A DNA stretch of 64,000 nucleotides, from assembly GCA_026225945.1 (NCBI GenBank), contig JAMJFZ010001797.1:3016001-3080000 (forward strand), read 5' to 3'. The position numbers and the translations under genes were made by a program. Shown in pieces: positions 45,580-56,465 of this stretch; within the stretch, counting starts at the first letter, position 1, and every line of letters starts with the position of its first letter. Source of the stretch: Cricetomys ansorgei. Lineage: Eukaryota; Chordata; Mammalia; Rodentia; Nesomyidae. Under the pieces are notes generated by a model that worked only from the letters and a program-made list of their open reading frames with translations, ran no database searches and was not told where the DNA came from.

Positions 45580-46028
45580 GCTGGCTGAGTTTGGTCAACT
45601 TGTCACAAACCTACATACTTGGGAAGAGAGAGTCTCAACTGAGGGGTTGTCTCCATCAGATAAGCCTATGGGCGTGTCTGTGGGGCATTTTTCTTGACTG
45701 CTAATTGATGTAGAGGGCCCAGCCCACTGTGGGTAATACCAACCCTATGCAGGTGGTCCTGGTCTAAGAAGAAAGGTTTCTGCGTGTGTGTGTGCATGTG
45801 AATGTGCGTGTGCATGTGAATGTGCGTGTGCGTGTGCGTGTGTTTCTGTGTGTGTAATCCAGGAAGCAGTATTACTCTGGGGTCTCTGCTTCAGTTCCTG
45901 CCTTGAGGTTCCTGGCTTGACTTCCCTCCATGATAGACAGTAACATGTAAGCCAAATAAACTCTTTCCTTCCCCAAGTTACTTTTGGTTCATGTTTTATC
46001 ATAGCAACAGAGACGCAAGCTATAACAT
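45580..46028 (+). repeat. MaLR-type LTR with TG expansion
   Basis: TGTGCTGGCTGAGTTTGGTC start, TGGGGCATTTTTCTTGACTG, GGCCCAGCCCACTGTGGGTA, a TGTGTGCATGTGAATGTGCG repeat (45784-45855), TAAGCCAAATAAACTCTTTC, and GCAACAGAGACGCAAGCTAT near its end. Confidence 0.75.
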
Positions 46029-46202
46029 TCCACAACTCTCACAGGGAAATGGAGGGGCTGACGCCCATTGGCCTTGATAAAGTATAGTCTCACTGGTACT
46101 GCAGTTCCCATCTTTGGGGTCCTGTCTCTGTCTCCTCTCCCTTTTTGCTTGCTGGATGATCCCCATCACCTCCAGACCAGTATCAGTTTCCTGCTCTGAC
46201 CT

Positions 46203-46285
46203 GTGAGGGGGCCTGGGAGCAGGATGCTGGAGCTGAGGGAGAGCCACAATGGTGAGGGGGCCTGGGAGCAGGAGGCTGGAGTGAG
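46203..46285. repeat. Imperfect tandem duplication, about 50 bp
   Basis: TGAGGGGGCCTGGGAGCAGG occurs at about 46202 and 46253, followed in both by a GCTGGAG motif. Confidence 0.85.
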
Positions 46286-46616
46286 AAGCTGAGAGATCAC
46301 ATCTTCAACAGCAAACATGAAGCAGAGAGAGCAAACTGCAAGTGGAGTGAGGCTCTCACTCTCAAAGGTCACCCCTAGTGACATACTTTCTCCAGAAAGG
46401 CTCCGTCTCCTAAGGGTTCCACAGTCTCCCCTAAAAGTGTCACCAGCTGGGGACCAAGTGTTCAACCATGAGCCTGTGGGGGACATCTCTCACTCAAAGC
46501 ATCAATTACCATACTGGCTTCTGAAAATTTAGCAGTGGTTCCTTGGATCTCTGCATTCCAGAGTCTCATCCTGTCCCGGGGATGCTAACCCTAGTTCTGT
46601 GGCCCTTCACATCAGT

Positions 46617-46833
46617 CTGGAATACAAGACAGGAAAAAAAGAATTTGCTGACTAGACAGCACTTGCCCCAGAAATAAACACAGTGGCCTCCCACTTCCTG
46701 AAGACTCCCTGGATCATCCCAGTGGGAAGCCTGCCCTACCTCTCCTCTGTTTTGGGCCAGGGCTATAAAGTTTATTTCTGGGGCAAGTGCTGTCTAGTCA
46801 ACAAATTCTTTTTTCTCCTGTCTTGTATTCCAG
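46617..46833. repeat. 62-bp near-perfect inverted repeat with 90-base spacer
   Basis: The left arm 46617-46679 (ending TTGCCCCAGAAATAAAC) and right arm 46770-46833 (starting GTTTATTTCTGGGGCAAG) are reverse complements. They differ by about one indel, one substitution in the A-run and one C/T difference. The arms lie inside intron 1 of Kl and would fold into a long hairpin in the pre-mRNA. Confidence 0.93.
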
Positions 46834-49499
46834 TTCCTTGGCCAAAGACTCTCAAAGTTGAATCCCAGTGACACTTCTCTGATGCTGGCAGAACTTGCTA
46901 CAGCATGAAGTTTCTTTGCTGTGTGATGTCTTTTCTTGATCCTCCCAACTGCCTCCAGATGGGTCAAACCAGAACTTATGCTTAGAAGTTTGTAGTACCT
47001 GTTGCTTTTTTAGGACAGATGTCTCTTCGGATAGGAAATGCTTCTTCCTAGGAAAGGGTGGGCCAGGGATGTGAATGAAGCATTCCAAGAAGTGTAAGGA
47101 AATGCTTTGCCAAGAAGCTTTCTGTATGTGCCGCCTTCCTTGTGGTTATATGCCGCTTGGACTTCTGGGAACAGCTTGGGGGGAGCTAGTTAAGTCTGTT
47201 GGAAAAGACGATTGGATGGTGATAGGGGAAGAGTGAGCACCAGAGTTAGCTGGGTGGTGTCAGGGAAAAGGGAGCCCCAGAAGCTGATGATAGGAAAGCA
47301 GGCAGAAACAAGGCTCAGATAAAGACAGGGAGCTCTAGAGAGTAAGGAAGAAGGCAGACAGTTGCTGGGAAGCCTCAGACACAGGAGGTACAGAGATAAC
47401 TGGGGAAAACATTATTGGGATAAAGGAGTTTAGAAGTTAGTCCAGTTCCCCAGGCTTGGACAGATTAAGACATCCAGAAAGGGCTGTAAAAGGTTTCCCC
47501 TTTCCTTCCCTTCCCTCCTCTCCCCTTCCCTCTCCTCCCCTCTCCTTCCCTTCCCTTTTCTTCCTAACCCTTTGAAGCTAACAAGGTTTTAAAGAAGTTA
47601 CAAGTTAGGATCTTTCTCAGTAACAGTCAACAGCCAGGAAAGGGGGTGGGGGCAGAGTCAAGTTATCAGTGAAAAAGTACATTCCGAAAGTCTTCAAAGC
47701 TCTGTATCTAAGATACTCTGTATCTATTAGAAACTGCTGCAGCCTATAAGAAACATTTGCCTCAGAGTCCAGACCCAAACAGCAGAAAACAACCAGACAC
47801 ATTTTTAAAAGAAAAGCTTTACAAAGATGTCTGCAGAGACATGTCCCTTTGGGTCATATACATTGCGTGGTTTAGAATCCCAGGTTGTCCCAGTTAAGAC
47901 TCTGAATTTGATACCGCAGACCTGTCTGGGCTGAACATTGAATGGTCCCCAGATCTCTGGAACTTTCTGAGGTCCTGTGTGTGTTGTTAAGATGTATCAG
48001 CTCTTCCACTGCAGGACAAGAAGCTCTCTGCATGACACCAGTGAGAACCTGTGGCTTTCACCCTGAACTGTAGCTGCTTGACAAGGGCTGGTAGTTTTCC
48101 TCACTGGCAGACCTCCGTGCAGTACAGAAAGAAGCAGTCAGTCCAGCTCTCCTTCCCTTGCCTGGTATTGGAATGCCCCGAGTCACTGCGTTTACAATGT
48201 ATGTCCCTCAGCCGTTCACTTGCCCAGGTTACCCCAGGTGAAATATTCATCAGCTGGGGCTAGGAGACTGGCTACATATTGCTTGTGCCAGCATTCTCAT
48301 CTTCAAGGAAGTAAGTTGGCTCCACTTGTGTTGGTTCCTGGCTTCTGAGAAGCAGAAGCCAAGGCAAGGTTAGTTAACATGCAGGAAATTCATCTGGAAA
48401 GCAATTCTGAGTGGTAAAGGGAGGGAACCAGACAACAGTAGTGCTCTTAGATGGTCGTGGGCATGTGGTATCTGTGAAAGGCAGGAGGGGGACTGCGGGA
48501 AGGTTCTCAGATGTACCTGTGTGGCTATGAGAAAGACCTGTCAAGTCAGTGGGGACTCCTGAGCCAACAGTGCTCATGGGGGAGTCTGTGTCTACAGGAG
48601 GAGTACTTTGATGTCTGTATTAGCACCCCCGACTTGTCAGTCATGTGGGAGCAGCCAATGAGAACATGGTCACAGGACAGCTGTCCTGGTAGCCCCAAAG
48701 ACGGAGCAGCTGGCCAGGTGACATAGTTTCACAGCCACCACAAAGATCAACTAGCAGCTCCATCTCAATAAAAATTATTTCCAACCTAAAACTTAATGCT
48801 TGCCTACACTACTAATCGCTCATGAGGATAAAGTATGGGAATTCCCAGATAGCCAACATCTCAAAAAAAAAAAAAAAAAAAAAAAATTCCCATTGAGTCT
48901 TTTCTCAGGAAGCTTCTAGAGAATGGCTTCCATGTAAAATGACAAAGACAAAAGGAAGACACAGGACGCACGGAACATGTCTAAGCCTGGGCTGTGATGA
49001 TGAAGTACAGGCCTGGAGGCTGAGCTGTGTTGCGGGCATAGAGGAGCCAGAGCAGAACGGGAGTGGGGATGGGGGGATTCCTGACGTATGTGTCCAGGTT
49101 GATGTGAGCTCATGGACGTATGTGGTGGGGGGAGTCTGGGGATGGAAAGATCAATACCAGGAAACGGGCCGCCAGTGACTGCTAACTTCACAGGAAGCCA
49201 AGCTTAGGAAAACGGGATTCATTCACGGTATTCACATATTCCAGTATTCACTGGATGTCAGTGAAACCAGAAGCTCTTGCAAGGCTGGTTTATCAGTGTG
49301 AGAGGCTGAACGGTTTGTTAGCTTCCGTAACAGGAAGCCAGTGAATGCCGTTTGCACTAAGAGAGCGTGAAATGCTATAAATTAAAAAATAGAAAGTCAT
49401 GACTGCACAGTGATTTTTTTCCCCCTCTAGGGAGAAATGGAATGAATAGGACAGAGGACTGTAATTTTTCATCTAGGTTTCTCAGAATTATATTTGAGT
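46834..49499. other. No gene recognised
   Basis: Intronic sequence. A pyrimidine-rich patch (CCCTTCCCT type) lies at 47483-47562 and a poly(A) run at 48861-48886. Positions 47150-47460 are purine-rich and LTR-like (AGGAAGAAGGCAGACAG) but cannot be assigned. Confidence 0.4.
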
Positions 49500-49727
49500 T
49501 TTTTTAAGAAAAGGTTTATTTTTACTTGATGTCTATGTGTGTTTCCCGGTCTGTGCATGTACCATGTCCCTGCAGTGCCCACAGAAGCCAGAAGAGGGTG
49601 CCAGATCCCCTGGCACTGGAGTTACAGGTGGCTGTGAGCTGCCCTGTGGGTGCTGGGAATTGAACCTGGGACCTCTGCAAGAGCTGCCAGTGCGCTTAAC
49701 TGCTAAGCCATCTCTCCAGCCACAATA
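49500..49727 (-). repeat. B3-type SINE, antisense
   Basis: AAAAGGTTTATTTTTACTTG, AGAAGCCAGAAGAGGGTGCC, AGATCCCCTGGCACTGGAGT, GACCTCTGCAAGAGCTGCCA, AAGCCATCTCTCCAGCC. Confidence 0.93.
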
Positions 49728-50384
49728 TTTGACTTTTTAAGGCATAAACATATACGGCTGTCATAAAAATGAAAAGTAAATAGGCAGCTTTATCATCACA
49801 TTAAGAATTAATTTGGCGAGTCATAACATTTAAAGCGTTCCGCCCCACAGAGCTCGTTTTGAGTTGAGCTTTGGAACATTTCCGTCTTTTCAGAATAATG
49901 ATTACAAACAGTGAAGAGAGATGTAGCCACGAGTACACCCTTTGGGGCAGGGTGAGTCCCCACCTCTCAGGTAGAACCCTCCCGTTAGGCAGTGTTTCAA
50001 ATTTCTACCAGTCTTTGTCATTAAGAGGCAACCATGAAATTTCTGTTTAACGCACCGAATGCTTTCAAAACGTAGTTCTTTAAACAGAACCTGCACTATT
50101 CTGGGCATATCCCACGTTTCTTTTTAAGTCCAAGCATGTCACAAGCATGTCACTCAGAGGTTTATCAAGTTCAAAGCTCTGACAGGTATGTACAGATACA
50201 CCTAACGTGTTTCCACGTGAGCAATACAATACTATCAAATTATTTGAGGCTAATTTGCCAGACTTACTCTCTACATTCGTGTTGGCCTCCAATTAGCTTT
50301 TCTTTGGTGCCAATGCACTCTTTTTAACTTTACATTTTGTGCTATAAGATCTCCATTTGCTTCCCTCAAAATGAAGAAGACCGG

Positions 50385-50592
50385 GGGCTGGAGAGATGGC
50401 TCGGAGGTTAAGAGCACCACCTGTTCTTGCAGAGGACTTGAGTTCGATTCTTAGCACGCAGCTGCTGTAACTCCAGTTCTAGGGGGACCTGATATCGTCT
50501 TCCGACCTCCTCAGACACTGCATGCAGGGGCGCACACACACACATGAAGGTGTACACTCATACACATAAAATAAATGTTTTAAAAAGAAGAT
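50385..50592 (+). repeat. B3-type SINE
   Basis: GGGGGCTGGAGAGATGGCTC head, TCGATTCTTAGCACGCAGCT, TGTAACTCCAGTTCTAGGGG, then CACACACACATGAAGG and AAAATAAATGTTTTAAAAAG. Confidence 0.93.
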
Positions 50593-51529
50593 TGTCATCC
50601 TTTAAGTTTCCAGTGTCCTGTGATCTTCAGGGCGTCTGATGCCTGCTGTCCATGGTCCAGCACCAGCTCTGTGAGGCCGCTGGTGGAGTGGATGGATTCG
50701 GAATGGATGCAGACTCCTGCTGGACCTGCTGTCCTTGGTGGTTAGGGGCCACGTCCAAAAGGAGGCAGCTCCATGGGAGCACAGGCGGTCACAGAAGCCA
50801 CACACTGTGTTCTTTCCCTTTCCCTTCACGTTTACAACGTCCCGTTTGTGCTAGGGGAGACAGAGGAAGCTGCTGTCACACTGCAGGCCCCTGCTCCAGA
50901 GACGATGCACCAGTTTGGCCTCCACTGGGCCTGGTGTCCCCTACTTACCACACCGAGAGTCCTGTGCTGTTGTGTTGGCGGTCTTGTTTTCTTCTCTTTT
51001 TTGGAAATGATCTCTTTGCCTCACCCTGCAGCCCCAGCCACAGAACAAGGACCCCAATCCAGAGGACCATTTAGTTTCACAAACTCAGCGCATCTTCAAA
51101 GAAATTAAGAAGCAAGGTGAAGGTGGATTTATTTACACTTTGACCCAAACAGAAACAGGAAGACATCTACCTTTCTCTCTCTCTTTTCTTTTCTGTTACA
51201 ATTTCATAGAAAGGACGAAAGAAAGACCCACAAATATGCATATGCTAATTAACTCTTCAGAGCTGTGGAATCTTCTTTCCCTGGCAGGCAAGTTCCCTTG
51301 GAGCTCTAGGGATTTACTTTCCTTCTCCACTGTAGGATTCCTAGGAGGGGATTAATTTCTTTGCGGACCATTGTTTTAATAGTCCAGTTGCCCAAGGGAG
51401 GGACAAGAGTGTCTCTCTTTAAAATATCTCTTCTCCTGTCAGGATATCAGCTTTACAAACTTGATTCTTGTACACATGCCACTTTCTCCACCAGACACAT
51501 CTCGACCTACTGTTTAAAACAGTAAAACA
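50593..51529. other. No gene recognised
   Basis: Intronic sequence. The 140-codon (50652-51074) and 111-codon (50773-51108) plus frames have no recognisable protein content and no splice context I can support. Confidence 0.4.
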
Positions 51530-51700
51530 TGCTTTTAATCGCAGCAGAGGCAGAGGCAGGTGGATCTCTGTGAGTTCGAGGCCAGCCTGGTCCACAGAGT
51601 GAGTTCCAGGACAGCCAGGGTTACAACAAAGAAACCCTGTCTCGAAAAACAAAACAAAACAAAACAAAAAACCCAAACCAAAAAACCAAAAACAAATAAA
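51530..51700 (+). repeat. B1 SINE (5'-truncated) with A-rich tail
   Basis: TGCTTTTAATCGCAGCAGAG, GATCTCTGTGAGTTCGAGGC, GGACAGCCAGGGTTACAACA, CTGTCTCGAAAAAC, then AAAACAAAACAAAAAACCC. Confidence 0.93.
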
Positions 51701-53097
51701 ACAGTTTGTCCTAGCAACTCGGCCTTACAGGAAGTGGAGGAGAGTACTTCCTGGAGGCTTCTGGGAGACCAGGTGACATAAGATTTACAGGTGCCCCTGA
51801 AACTCAGCAGACAGGATTTCACGGGCTTACTGTCTCAGCTCCTGAGTAGAAGGCTCAATAGGACCCACCTTTAAGAAAGGAAACAAGCCATCTCTTCTGG
51901 GAGAACAATCTGACAGTTTTTGTGAAACACCCTCCCCCATGCAGAGCCAATACTTTGTATGTAATGACTGTTCAGCACTGTGAAGCCAAGAGGCTTATAT
52001 ACAGTTATTAAAACCACCGGATAAATGTTTGTAAATGAATCTGGGCATAGCTCAAGGACACCAGCAGCTTTTTTTCTTTTAATGACAGAAATAATCCTTG
52101 GGGATTATTTCCAATTACAAAGGTAGGCTGTAAGGAACACGTTTCCTGGGTTTGGAAATGGGGGCAGAAGGATTGCCTGTGTCTGGGGCTGCTTAGAGCA
52201 GACCTGCCTGGCCAGTCGCATTCTCTAGAAGTGCTATTTGCTATTAGTGAGAGAATTCAAAACCCCTTAAGAAAACAGAGAGCTGTGGGAAGGCTGGCAG
52301 GGTGTGTGGGGAGTCTTCTCTTCAGAGATATAAACAGAAGGTTTAAACCACAGCATAGCAACGGGAGGAAAATGAAGACTCTGTGAACACCCCCAAGAAA
52401 AGCATGCGTCTCTTAGCTCCTCTCTACGACACACCAGGTCTGTGTGTTTCTCCTCTTCCCTTCCTCTTCCTCCCCTCCTCTTCCTCCTCATGGCACCTGC
52501 TATGTCTAATGTTCTGTATAACTCACATTTGCAGTGTTTATTGATGCTGTCACTTCTCTTGCTTAGAGAGAGCAGAAGGCCCTCAGCACCTTCGGTAAGC
52601 ACAGTGTGTGTCTTTCTGATCACACCTATTTCAGTGGTCTGGCCACCAGAAAGGCTCGGGGAGAGTGGGCTGGTACCTGCTGTTCGGTGATTCAAAGCAG
52701 GAGAACCCGGTGAGAAGGGAAAGCATTTAGAAAGCAGGGGTCCCAGTGTTGCTGAACGCGAAGAGGAGCTGTTTGGTGAGGGCATGCTGCTGACGTGAAA
52801 GATCCAGTTTGACTGGTGGACTGCGGGCGGCCTCGGCTGACCTTGAGAAGTTACTTATCTCCGTGCTCTGCAGTTCTGCCTCCGCCCTTCATCTATCCAG
52901 CCCCCTCCCCCGCTTCTCCCCGTTTCTTCCCCTTGGTGATCCGGTATGGTTCTGTTTTAGAAAAATAGAGGTACAATCTGGGATACTGGCACTCCTCCAT
53001 GTCTCCAGTGGCAGCGGGTTTGCCATCCAGCCCAGTGATAATTCTGGCCATGAGCTGGGGTATTTTATTAACCATCCAGGATCAGTGATTTGGAAAT
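51701..53097. other. No gene recognised
   Basis: Intronic sequence. The 172-codon minus frame at 52267-52785 lies over a CT-rich patch (52450-52492) and has no recognisable domain. Confidence 0.4.
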
Positions 53098-53322
53098 GAT
53101 TTATTTTATTTACTTTTATGCATGTGGGGTTTGCCTGCATGTGTGTCTGTGTATCACATGCATGTAGTGTCTGTGGAGGCCAGAAGAAGGCTTCAGATGC
53201 CCTAGAACTGGAGTTACAGATGGTTCTGAGCCGCCACGTGGGTGCTGAGAGCAGAACCCGAGTCCTCGGTGAGAGCAGCCAGTGCTCTTAAGCATGAAGC
53301 TACCTCTCCTGGCCCTAAAAGT
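53098..53322 (-). repeat. B3-type SINE, antisense
   Basis: GATTTATTTTATTTACTTTT, GTGGAGGCCAGAAGAAGGCT, GAACTGGAGTTACAGATGGT, GAGTCCTCGGTGAGAGCAGC, CTACCTCTCCTGGCC. Confidence 0.9.
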
Positions 53323-53489
53323 GTTTTTGTAGCAATGCGATTTAGTATTAAGTAGAATGATTTAACTGTTGTTGGCTTTGCACAGATAAATACTAAGGCA
53401 CAAACCTTAGTCTCAGATTTACGAGTGTATTTGCCTGATGTGAGACATGAAATTGCTTTCTCCTCCTTTGAAGAATTTTTTTAATTAAC

Positions 53490-53648
53490 TATTTTTTTTT
53501 TTTAAATTTTAAAGACAGGGTCTCACTAGATAGCTCTGCCTGTCCTGTAACTTGCTCTGTGGATGGGGCTGGCCTCAAACTCACAGAGCTCTGCCTGCCT
53601 CTGCCTCCCAAGTGCTGGGATTAAAGGCATGCACCACCATGCTCAGTT
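53490..53648 (-). repeat. B1 SINE, antisense, diverged
   Basis: AAAGACAGGGTCTCACTAGA, CTGGCCTCAAACTCACAGAG, TGCCTCCCAAGTGCTGGGAT, AAAGGCATGCACCACCATGC. Confidence 0.88.
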
Positions 53649-54059
53649 TCCTTTGAAGATTTTTTTTTAAAGCAAGCCAGAAAGAACTTTTACATATGCC
53701 ACTTAGTAAAACCCAGTCAAGATGATCTCAAGAGACAAAATTCTAAAGAGCCACAACTTGATTTAAAAACTTACCGTGGCTTTCATCATGGTGAATTGCT
53801 AGAGCATGCTTCTAACTGGATGGGAGAACTGCAAGCAAATATATGTAAATATATGCAAATATATGCAAATACACATAGATACATGCATTTGATGGGCCTG
53901 GACTGGGATCAGCAGGAGGAGATGGGCTGTATGAGAAGGGCACATAAGTGAGAAATAGCTTCGAGGACCTGACGCTTCAGTACGTTACTTGCATGTGTTC
54001 AGTAGCATGAAACACTGTCTTTCTCACACCACAGACATACTTAAATAGCACTTGCACAT

Positions 54060-54061
<2 letters not shown>

Positions 54062-54097
<36 letters not shown>
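54062..54097. repeat. (CA)n microsatellite
   Basis: Pure CA run of about 36 bases. Confidence 0.95.
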
Positions 54098-54098
<1 letters not shown>

Positions 54099-54399
54099 GC
54101 ATCAGGGCCAGGGCACAGGGAATAAGATGTGCAGAGCAGAGCCACATTTTGCCCAGACCCTGTCATCCTGCACCCGCCACCTCTCAGCAGTCCTCCCAGC
54201 AAGCAGCTGTCACCTTTGTCAGGATGTCAGACTGTCTACATTTTGGGGGAAGAAATCCTTCCAGCTTTTAGCCGTTCACGTTTTAATCTATTCTGCAGCA
54301 GATGAGTTGAGCATTGAGACTTCCATCATCATCTCAGAGTTTCAGCTCCTCTCTTGGTACTCCTGTCAAATCCACATCACTTCACTGTAGTTGGCACCT

Positions 54400-54685
54400 A
54401 CTGTGTGGCTCACTCAAGAAGGACATAGGTGCAAACCCTTCCAGACATCAGAGAGGGAACCACCGTCACGGCAGGTGCCATACTGGACAGTGGAATCCTG
54501 AGCGTCTGAGCTCAGATGTTTTATTGATCCAGAACTCCTCAGGTGTTCTACTGATAGCACATGCAGATCATGAGCAATCAAACACCCCCCACATAAATGC
54601 AACACCTACAGACAATAAAATGCCAAGTCCTAGGCAGCCCCTCACAATTGTTTTTTACATCACTAAAAATAAACTTCTACTTACA
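54400..54685 (-). repeat. LTR-like repeat family B, copy 3
   Basis: Contains GACATAGGTGCAAACCCTTC, GAGAGGGAACCACCGTCACG, GAACTCCTCAGGTGTTCTAC, CCTAGGCAGCCCCTCAC and AAATAAACTTC in the family order. It is paired in inverted orientation with copy 4. Confidence 0.65.
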
Positions 54686-54881
54686 GACAATTGGACATTG
54701 ATAATGTTCTTCCGCTGTCCAAAGACAACGTGTAAAGCTTGATAGAGGTTTGCTTTCATTTGGTCCTGTTCTTGTGATTGTTCCTCTTGTAAACAGTTTT
54801 GCTGGTGTAGTGTTAAATTGTGTTGTAGAGATAAAGCTTTTTTTTTTTTTTGGATTGGCTTATACAGAAAAGGGTAATTGT

Positions 54882-55186
54882 TGTTGAAGTTTATTTTTAC
54901 TTATATATAAAACAATTGTTTTATGCACTGTTGGGTGAGGGGCTGTCTGAGTCTTGACATTGTCTGCAGGTGGTGGATTTCTGTGGGGGATGGTTGATTG
55001 CTATAATCTGCACATGTTATCAGTAGGACATCTGAGGAATTCTGAATCAATAAAAACACCTGAGCTCAGATGCTCAGGTTCCACTGTCCAGTGTGGCGCT
55101 GGTCAGGATGGTGGTTCCCTCTGCTGAGGTCGGGAGGGCTTCCACCTATGATTAGGCCTCTGTGTTCTTCTTGGTGAGGCGCCCCA
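54882..55186 (+). repeat. LTR-like repeat family B, copy 4, inverted
   Basis: The reverse complement of copies 1-3: TTGAAGTTTATTTTTAC, GGTGAGGGGCTGTCTGAG, TGTCTGCAGGTGGTGGATTT, AATCAATAAAAACACCTGAG, GGTTCCCTCTGCTGAGGTCG, CCACCTATGATTAGG. The AATAAA at about 55048 followed by about 120 bases suggests this is the LTR-sense strand. Confidence 0.65.
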
Positions 55187-55224
55187 TAGGGGTACTGATA
55201 CACTTCATATTAAAAACTTTTCAT

Positions 55225-55345
55225 GCCAGGTATGGTGGTGCACAGGTGGATCACAGGCTGTGCATTTCAGGCCAGCCTGATCTACTTTGTGAGATTCGGG
55301 ACAGCCAGGGCTACATAGTGAGAGCCTGTGTCCAAAAAATGAAAC
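55225..55345 (+). repeat. B1 SINE, partial and diverged
   Basis: GCCAGGTATGGTGGTGCACA, TTCAGGCCAGCCTGATCTAC, GGACAGCCAGGGCTACATAG. The middle is deleted. Confidence 0.75.
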
Positions 55346-56084
55346 CAAAGCATTTTAAATATATAAGCAAACACCTTTTTATATCCTGCTCCTATAGGCG
55401 CTATTGTGAGCTTATTTTCCCAGAGCCGTAGACTATGGGTCCTTCGTGCTAATTACGTGGGTGTCACCACTCTCACAGCCTACGGGGGCATTCTTAGAAC
55501 TGGGCCTTCAATCTACAGTTTCTGATCATGTTATCAATACAAAGGACACTGGGAAGATTCGTTGCTTCCAACACGTGCTCCCTAAAAGGCAGCACAGGCT
55601 CAGAAAGAGAGCCTGTTGTTTGGCTTAAGCGCCATGGTCTTTTGGAGAGGTCCAGGTGGTTTGGTGAGACAAAACTGGGTCACAAAGAGCAATTCAATCA
55701 AGGAGACCAGTGATAGATAATAAACTGGAATCACTAGACCTTCCAGGGCTAATAATCTAGGAATTCTGAGAACAAATTCAACATTTCTAACTATAATGGT
55801 TTTCAGACATTATAAGGTTAAAATGTATGATGCTGGTTTTTTTTCACAGTTGTGAGAGTTAGGGGTGACTGAAAGGTGTAGGAGAAGGAAATTAGTGAAT
55901 CAATAATTGCTGAATGGCAAGAATTTAATTAGCTGAATGATCAAGGCTCCCAGCTAGTGAGAAATTGAAAACAGCTGAGCCATCAGAGCAGAGGCACATC
56001 AGCTTAGAGAGACAGCGCCCTGGATAATTTGCAGCGGAATTTCTATAAACTTGGAAATTCAGAGCTTTGAAAAATTTTTCTTTC

Positions 56085-56250
56085 TCACCGGGCAGTGGTG
56101 GCGCACACCTTTAATCCCAGCACTGGGGAGGCAGAAGCAGGTGGATCTCTGTGAGTTTGAGGCCAGCCTGGTCTACAGGGTGAGTTTTAAGACAGCCAGA
56201 GTTACAACAGAGAAACCCTGTCACAAACAGACAGACAAACAAGCAAAAGA
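56085..56250 (+). repeat. B1 SINE
   Basis: CACCGGGCAGTGGTGGCGCA, TTTAATCCCAGCACTGGGGA, GTCTACAGGGTGAGTTTTAA, AGAGTTACAACAGAGAAACC, then a CAGACAGACAAACAAGC tail. Confidence 0.95.
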
Positions 56251-56339
56251 GAGAGAATCCGAAGTAGAGGGCTGGGTGTAGTCAGCAAGGTGCTCACTTG
56301 AGTTTGGTCCATAGAATTCATGTTAAGGGAAAAAGAAGT

Positions 56340-56465
56340 TATGATATTATACTCCCAGCCCTGAAGAGGCAGCGACAGGCTGGTCTCTGGAGCTCACTGG
56401 CCAGCCACCTTATCTGAATTGGTGAGTTCCAGGACAATGAGACACACTGTCTCAAAAAACAAGCC
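56340..56465 (+). repeat. Degraded B1-related SINE
   Basis: TTATACTCCCAGCCCTGAAG, GGTGAGTTCCAGGACAATGA, CACACTGTCTCAAAAAACAA keep the B1 order with heavy divergence. Confidence 0.55.
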
